DNA of 26,959 bases from Methanoregula sp. (GTDB taxonomy: Archaea; Halobacteriota; Methanomicrobia; Methanomicrobiales; Methanospirillaceae), in NCBI GenBank assembly GCA_026394635.1, contig JAPKXV010000308.1, positions 1-26,959 of the forward strand, written 5' to 3'. The notes under the pieces were generated by a model that saw nothing but the letters and a program-made list of their open reading frames with translations, was not told where the DNA came from and searched no databases. The position numbers and the translations under genes are program-made. Shown in pieces: positions 23,182-26,959 of the stretch; the first letter of the stretch is position 1; every line of letters starts with the position of its first letter.

Positions 23182-23255
23182 GTCTATCGCAACCGGGGGA
23201 TGCCCCAGCGGCGGGGGCGGAGGCCCAGCCGAAGCCCCCAAGAGCGACTATAGAC
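23182..23255. repeat. Structured GC-rich element D sharing the repeat core
   Basis: The ends GTCTAT (23182-23187) and ATAGAC (23250-23255), extended by CGC/GCG, close a long stem. Inside are GGGG-GATG-CCCC and GGGGGC...GCCCCC (23213-23239), together suggesting a multi-branched RNA-like fold. Its left part TATCGCAACCGGGGGATGCC and the following GGCGGGGGC match the core of copies A-C, but the outer parts differ. It lies in the 390-base gap between convergent purQ and the flavodoxin gene. The rest of that gap (23256-23428) holds only short hairpins such as CCTTCCC/GGGAAAGG and GTCCGG/CCGGAC and no gene I can support. Confidence 0.6.
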
Positions 23256-23428
23256 TGCTGATTCAATCATAGATCCAGAAAAATTTTGGTGCAAAGTGAG
23301 CACGTTACCCTTCCCGTAATGGGAAAGGTCCGGGTACCACCCGTTCCCCTCTTCACTCGTCCGGTTCGCCCCGGACAGGCGCGGGATTCTTCCCCGGCCG
23401 TACGCCAGAAAAATACGCCGGACGGTTC

Positions 23429-23911
23429 TTATTCTGTCATCGAGGCATTGACCCTGACGATCAGCTCATTGAGCCGTTTCCCATCCGACAGATCGTTTTT
23501 GGTGAAGATGTAGACCCCGATGACCTTTACGCCCTTTGCCTCGAGCGCCTTCTTCATGATATCGAGGGTCTCGCCCGGTTTGCCCCCGCACGTCGCAAAG
23601 ATGATCGCTTTTTTCCCCTCACACCCTTGTAACGCGGCGATTGCGGCATTGGTGGCAGGCGTCGGTTTCCCGGCCCATACCGGGGTGCCAAGGACAACCA
23701 TGTCATATCCGGCAACATCGATCTTTTTCTGCTCGATGGGGTCCTGCCTGCCCTTCATCGCGCGGTACCCGCCCAGCACATACACCGTAAGTGCATTGTA
23801 TTTCTTCTGGGGCATCACTTCGATCAGGTCACCCCCGCAGGCAACTTTCACCTTCTTCGCTATGCGGCGGGTGGTGCCGGAGTGCGAGTGATAGAGGATA
23901 CATCGGGACAT
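23429..23911 (-). CDS. Flavodoxin family protein
   Basis: The 160-residue protein has the FMN phosphate loop HSHSGTTRRIA near the N-terminus, the central LGTPVWAGKPTPATNAAIAA loop, and FATCGGKPGETLDIMKKAL near the third FMN-binding region. It is a soluble electron carrier or FMN-dependent oxidoreductase, of the group often called 'flavodoxin/nitric oxide synthase-like'. It is a paralogue of the gene at 24018-24503, sharing the CEGK motif and PVWAxKPTP, and the two lie on the same strand about 106 bases apart. It is the second gene of the pair. Confidence 0.9.
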   Translation of the reverse strand: MSRCILYHSHSGTTRRIAKKVKVACGGDLIEVMPQKKYNALTVYVLGGYRAMKGRQDPIEQKKIDVAGYDMVVLGTPVWAGKPTPATNAAIAALQGCEGKKAIIFATCGGKPGETLDIMKKALEAKGVKVIGVYIFTKNDLSDGKRLNELIVRVNASMTE

Positions 23912-24017
23912 ACCTGAGATATCAGCATTGCCAGAGAAAAAAGGTTGGCGGAAGGAAGTCTGGCAGGAAACGGGGCAGCTTCACCTGTACATCGAAGGTA
24001 CCCTGCCTTCCCTGCGC

Positions 24018-24503
24018 TCAGGCGCGGGTAGCGGCACTGACCATGGTGAGGATCTCTTTTGTTTTTTTCTCGTTCTCAATCTCTTTTTTGTGGATCGTCA
24101 TGGTGCCGCGGACCTGCATCGTGCGCCCTTCACACCACGTTGTGAACGTTTCTTCTGATGACCCCGGCATACCGCCATGGCAGAAAAATCCGATGACCGG
24201 TTTTCCCTCGCAGCCTTTCAGGGCCAGTATGGCTGCATGGATGACCGGCGTCGGTTTGAATGCCCATACGGGGGACCCCAGGACAATGAGGTCATACCCC
24301 GAGACATCGATGGATGCCGGTTCAATGGGGGTCGTCTCTTCACCCTGCGCTTTTTTGCACCGGCTCATAAAGCGCGTGAGGGGGACATAATATGCACGGT
24401 CATACACCTCGATAAGGCGCACATCGGTGCAGGCCGATGCGAGGTGCTGCGCCACGTGCCGTGTCGTGCCGGTTTCAGAGTGGTAGATGATGCAAATCTT
24501 CAT
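24018..24503 (-). CDS. Flavodoxin family protein (paralogue of the downstream flavodoxin)
   Basis: The 161-residue protein has the FMN loop YHSETGTTRHVA, LGSPVWAFKPTPVIHAAILA and GFFCHGGMPGSSEETF. About half of its core positions match the neighbouring flavodoxin, which points to a local duplication. It has a short insert (RFMSRCKKAQGEE) with a cysteine. The redox partner is not predictable from the sequence. Repeat copy C begins about 30 bases upstream of its ATG, so the repeat sits in or near its promoter. Confidence 0.9.
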   Translation of the reverse strand: MKICIIYHSETGTTRHVAQHLASACTDVRLIEVYDRAYYVPLTRFMSRCKKAQGEETTPIEPASIDVSGYDLIVLGSPVWAFKPTPVIHAAILALKGCEGKPVIGFFCHGGMPGSSEETFTTWCEGRTMQVRGTMTIHKKEIENEKKTKEILTMVSAATRA

Positions 24504-24534
24504 CCAGATACTATGGGAATGTTCAATAAAAAAA

Positions 24535-24628
24535 GGGCTCTGGTGAGATCCCTGATCTTACATCATTACCAGAGATCCATGATGAACCGGTTTTCGACGG
24601 ATATCGCAAGGGGGGCTGCCCCACGGGC
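24535..24628. repeat. Dispersed structured repeat, copy C (truncated)
   Basis: This copy holds the left half only. A perfect 7-base inverted repeat CTCTGGT...ACCAGAG lies at 24538-24574, followed by ATCCATGATGAACCGGTTTT and GGATATCGCAAGGGGGGCTG. Similarity ends just before the stop codon of ilvC. The spacing from GGGCTCTGG to GGATATC is the same as in copies A and B. It lies between the flavodoxin start (minus strand) and the ilvC stop (minus strand). Confidence 0.82.
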
Positions 24629-24647
24629 AAAAAAGGAAGAGAGAAGA

Positions 24648-25724
24648 TTATCTTTTCCGCTTGACGGCTTTCATGGCCGGTTTTTTTGCTGTATTGCCCG
24701 CGGGGGCTTTCTTTGGTGCCGTCTTTGCGGCAGGCTCCTTCTTGAACTGGGGCATCATCGCACGGACTTCGCGCCCGACATCCTCGATGAGGTGCTCCTC
24801 GTCTGCTTTGGTGAGCGCATTAAAGACCGGGCGGTTTGCCATGTTCTCAAGCATCCATTCCCGTGCGAATTTCCCGGTCTGGATATCCTCGAGGATCTTC
24901 TGCATCGCGAGATATGTTTCCGGACCAATGACCTTTGGACCCCGGGTGAGATCGCCATATTGCGCCGTGTTGCTGATGTATTTGCGCATGTTCGTGAGCC
25001 CGCCCTCATAGATCAGGTCAACGATCAGCTTGAGTTCATGGAGCACTTCGAGATAAGCCATCTCCGGTGAATACCCGGCGTTGACGAGCGTCTCGAACCC
25101 TGCCTTTACGAGCGCGGTCGTCCCCCCGCAGAGGACTGCCTGCTCCCCGAAAAGATCGGTCTCGGTCTCCTCGCGGAAGGTTGTCTCCAGCACGACCGCC
25201 CGTGTCGCACCGATCGCCTTTGCGTACGCGAGCGCGATCCTGTGGGCATTCCCGGTATAGTCCTGGTGGATGGCGATAAGTGCGGGGACGCCTTTCCCGT
25301 CCTCGTACTGCCGGCGCACCATCGCGCCCGGGCCTTTGGGCGCGACCATGATCACGTCAACGGTCGGGGGAGGGACGATCTGCCCGAAGTGGATATTGAA
25401 CCCGTGCGAGAACATCAGGCATTTTTTGTCCGAGAGGTTCGGCTGGATCTCCGAGCGGTAGATTGCTCCCTGGTGCTCATCGGGCAAAAGGACCTGGATG
25501 ATGTCGGATTTTTTCACGGCTTCCGCGACGGACAGCACCTTCATGCCGTCCCTGGTTGCCGCGTCCCAGCTCTTCCCCTTGCGGAGCCCGATGACCACAT
25601 CGAGCCCGGAGTCCCTGAGGTTCAGGGACTGCCCCCGCCCCTGCGAACCATACCCGATCACGGCAATTTTTTTGCCTTTCAGCGCACCGATGTCGGCATC
25701 GGTCTCATAATATTTTTTTACCAT
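24648..25724 (-). CDS. ilvC: Ketol-acid reductoisomerase, class I, with basic C-terminal tail
   Basis: This 358-residue enzyme performs the second common step of valine and isoleucine synthesis, using NADPH and Mg. The Rossmann motif is VIGYGSQGRGQSLNLRDSG. VAPKGPGAMVR and the metal-binding region TFREETETDLFGEQAVLCGG are clear, as are the C-terminal knotted-domain helices (EMAYLEVLHELKLIVDLIYE). The enzyme proper ends around residue 328 as usual for class I. A tail of about 30 residues rich in Lys, Ala and Pro follows (KKAPAGNTAKKPAMKAVKRK). The ATG at 25724 is preceded by the Shine-Dalgarno-like GGGAAGTG. ilvB, ilvN and ilvD are not in the window; the gene is divergent from mptA. Confidence 0.97.
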   Translation of the reverse strand: MVKKYYETDADIGALKGKKIAVIGYGSQGRGQSLNLRDSGLDVVIGLRKGKSWDAATRDGMKVLSVAEAVKKSDIIQVLLPDEHQGAIYRSEIQPNLSDKKCLMFSHGFNIHFGQIVPPPTVDVIMVAPKGPGAMVRRQYEDGKGVPALIAIHQDYTGNAHRIALAYAKAIGATRAVVLETTFREETETDLFGEQAVLCGGTTALVKAGFETLVNAGYSPEMAYLEVLHELKLIVDLIYEGGLTNMRKYISNTAQYGDLTRGPKVIGPETYLAMQKILEDIQTGKFAREWMLENMANRPVFNALTKADEEHLIEDVGREVRAMMPQFKKEPAAKTAPKKAPAGNTAKKPAMKAVKRKR

Positions 25725-25754
25725 AGCACTTCCCTATGATATCAGCAACAAAGC

Positions 25755-25776
25755 ACATAAATATTATATGAATAAG
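25755..25776. promoter_or_regulatory. Shared AT-rich promoter between ilvC and mptA
   Basis: The sequence acataaatattatatgaata contains TATA-like cores readable on both strands. It sits about 30-50 bases from each of the divergent start codons. It is the only AT-rich element in the 99-base gap. Confidence 0.5.
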
Positions 25777-25804
25777 ACTCAAGAGCACACGATCACACGA
25801 GCAC

Positions 25805-25819
25805 GTGGTGAACAACCAC
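25805..25819 (+). promoter_or_regulatory. Small hairpin next to the mptA start
   Basis: GTGGT-GAACA-ACCAC forms a perfect 5-base stem ending 4 bases before the ATG at 25824. It could mask the ribosome binding region. The stem is short, so this may be chance. Confidence 0.3.
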
Positions 25820-25823
25820 CAGG

Positions 25824-26831
25824 ATGCGATCACCTATTCCCCCCACACGCACCCAAGAGAAGCCCGAGAATTCGTTTGCCCGCGAACTCCCCGATATCCA
25901 GGCAACATCACCCGACGTCCGGATAAACCTGACCCGGGTCGGGGTAAAAAACGTCAAGAAGCTTGTCGAAGTTGCACGGCACGAGAAACGCCCGGTTATT
26001 TTTATCTCCACCTTTGATGTCTTTGTCGACCTGCCCGGGTCCTTAAAAGGGGCAAACCTGTCCCGGAACTTTGAGGTCATCGATGAAGTGCTCCAGCAGG
26101 CTATCGATGGTGATGTAGGCGAGATCGAGAACCTCTGCAGCGCCGTTGCGCGCAAACTTCTCGACCGTCACGAGTATGCCGACCGCACCGAGGTATTTAT
26201 GCGCAGCGAATTTATGGTCAAGCGCGAGACGCCGGTCAGTCACAGCACCTGTCATGAGGTGGTGAAGGTGCACGCACGGGCAGTCGCCCGCAGGACATTC
26301 CGTGCACCCATCGTGAGAAAGAGCATCGGTGCGGAAGTCACCGGCATGACCGCCTGCCCGTGCGCCCAGAATATCATGAAGGAGCGGGCGATGCACGTCT
26401 TCCACACGCTCGGTGTCAGCGAAGAGGTGGTCAACGGGTTCTTTGCAGAAGTCCCCATGGCGACGCACAACCAGCGGGGGCGGGGGTTCCTCTGCATCGA
26501 GACCGATGACGACCAGCACGTGGACCTGGAAAAGATCATCGGGATCGTAAAAGATTCCATGAGTTCGGGGATCTACGAGCTCCTCAAACGTGGCGACGAG
26601 AGCCATGTGGTGCTTGCCGCGCATAAAAATCCCCGGTTTGTTGAGGACTGTGTCCGTGAAATGGCAAAGAAGGTGCTGGCCGAATTCGAGTATCTTTCCG
26701 GCGATTCGATGGTCACCATCAAGCAGACCAACGAAGAGAGCATCCACCAGCATGATGCCTATGCAGAGCGGCGGGCGACTATTGCTGAGCTCGTGGATGA
26801 ACTCAATGGTGATCGGCTGCACGGGTCGTAA
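25824..26831 (+). CDS. mptA: GTP cyclohydrolase MptA (FolE2/type IB family)
   Basis: MptA converts GTP to 7,8-dihydro-D-neopterin 2',3'-cyclic phosphate, the first step to tetrahydromethanopterin, the C1 carrier of methanogenesis. The 335-residue length is normal for the family. Motifs are LPDIQATSPDVRINLTRVGV at the start, FISTFDVFVDLPGSLKGANL, then SRNFEVIDE. The metal/catalytic segment GAEVTGMTACPCAQNIMKE carries conserved cysteines, with PMATHNQRGRG and the C-terminal MVTIKQTNEESIHQHDAYAE. The ATG at 25824 is followed by about 20 low-similarity residues; no better start is visible. It is a monocistronic gene divergent from ilvC. The 128 bases after it are AT-rich and empty. Confidence 0.96.
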   Translation: MRSPIPPTRTQEKPENSFARELPDIQATSPDVRINLTRVGVKNVKKLVEVARHEKRPVIFISTFDVFVDLPGSLKGANLSRNFEVIDEVLQQAIDGDVGEIENLCSAVARKLLDRHEYADRTEVFMRSEFMVKRETPVSHSTCHEVVKVHARAVARRTFRAPIVRKSIGAEVTGMTACPCAQNIMKERAMHVFHTLGVSEEVVNGFFAEVPMATHNQRGRGFLCIETDDDQHVDLEKIIGIVKDSMSSGIYELLKRGDESHVVLAAHKNPRFVEDCVREMAKKVLAEFEYLSGDSMVTIKQTNEESIHQHDAYAERRATIAELVDELNGDRLHGS

Positions 26832-26959
26832 GATAACCGGTGATGGTTGGGGACAGATCAGGGTTAATAATTATATTTTAATTTTTTGTGATGCTGAATA
26901 TTTTTATTAATAGATCAATCCGGAGATAAAACCGACAACCCTTTTCTTTTGAAATATTC

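Noticed and set aside
23300..23350. Minus-strand GGGTGGTACC resembling a bacterial T-box antiterminator motif
   Set aside because: Only about ten bases match, there is no specifier stem, no aminoacyl-tRNA synthetase or amino acid gene lies downstream on that strand, and T-boxes are not known in archaea.
23286..23513. 75-codon plus-strand ORF between purQ and the flavodoxin gene
   Set aside because: It has no ribosome binding site, Pro/Arg/Ser-rich composition, and overlaps the conserved end of the flavodoxin gene in antisense.

Overview
This window looks like a chromosomal segment of a methanogenic archaeon, most probably order Methanomicrobiales (a Methanoregula-like lineage is my best guess, from gene recognition only). 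Supporting genes are archaeal RNA polymerase subunit L, aIF2-beta, aEF1-beta, archaeal SRP RNA, MptA (methanopterin pathway), aspartate dehydrogenase NadX plus NadC, an archaeal type-2 methionine aminopeptidase, and tRNAs without encoded CCA. Apart from intergenic repeats it is a housekeeping region. No phage, plasmid, transposase or CRISPR array was seen.

Layout. Positions 1-4300 are unusually damaged. iorA (partial, minus strand) has a frame break with apparently missing sequence. A MiaB-like methylthiotransferase survives only as a 5' remnant with two frameshifts and a stop inside its radical-SAM motif. nadX carries an exact 17-bp tandem duplication that replaces its C-terminus. Between these lie tRNA-Ile(GAT), a small membrane protein and a two-gene hypothetical operon. 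Positions 4279-9300 hold nadC, a HEAT-repeat protein, a lipoprotein, an OB-fold membrane protein divergent from a two-gene HTH regulator operon (with a palindromic operator candidate), and a secreted membrane-anchored phospholipase-D-like protein. Positions 9300-12400 hold a zinc-ribbon/aEF1-beta pair, malate dehydrogenase directly behind the SRP RNA gene, a zinc-ribbon methyltransferase-like protein, and tandem tRNA-Asn and tRNA-CAT (probably Ile2).

Positions 12700-19110 carry an HTH protein, a membrane/TPR/zinc-ribbon protein, two overlapping M24 metallopeptidase genes (the second is methionine aminopeptidase), an AAA ATPase with a PhnP-like metallo-beta-lactamase, then rpoL convergent with an aIF2-beta fused to a TRAM domain. 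Positions 19218-26831 carry purL-purQ (purine step 4), two paralogous flavodoxins, ilvC, and divergent mptA.

The most interesting unexplained signal is a dispersed family of structured intergenic repeats. Copies lie at about 12530-12731, 17804-18006 and 24535-24628, and a fourth element at 23182-23255 shares only the GC-rich core. The two long copies keep two hairpins while their loops vary. These elements explain the three longest gene-free stretches without a known RNA (12398-12711, 17787-18105, 23039-23428).
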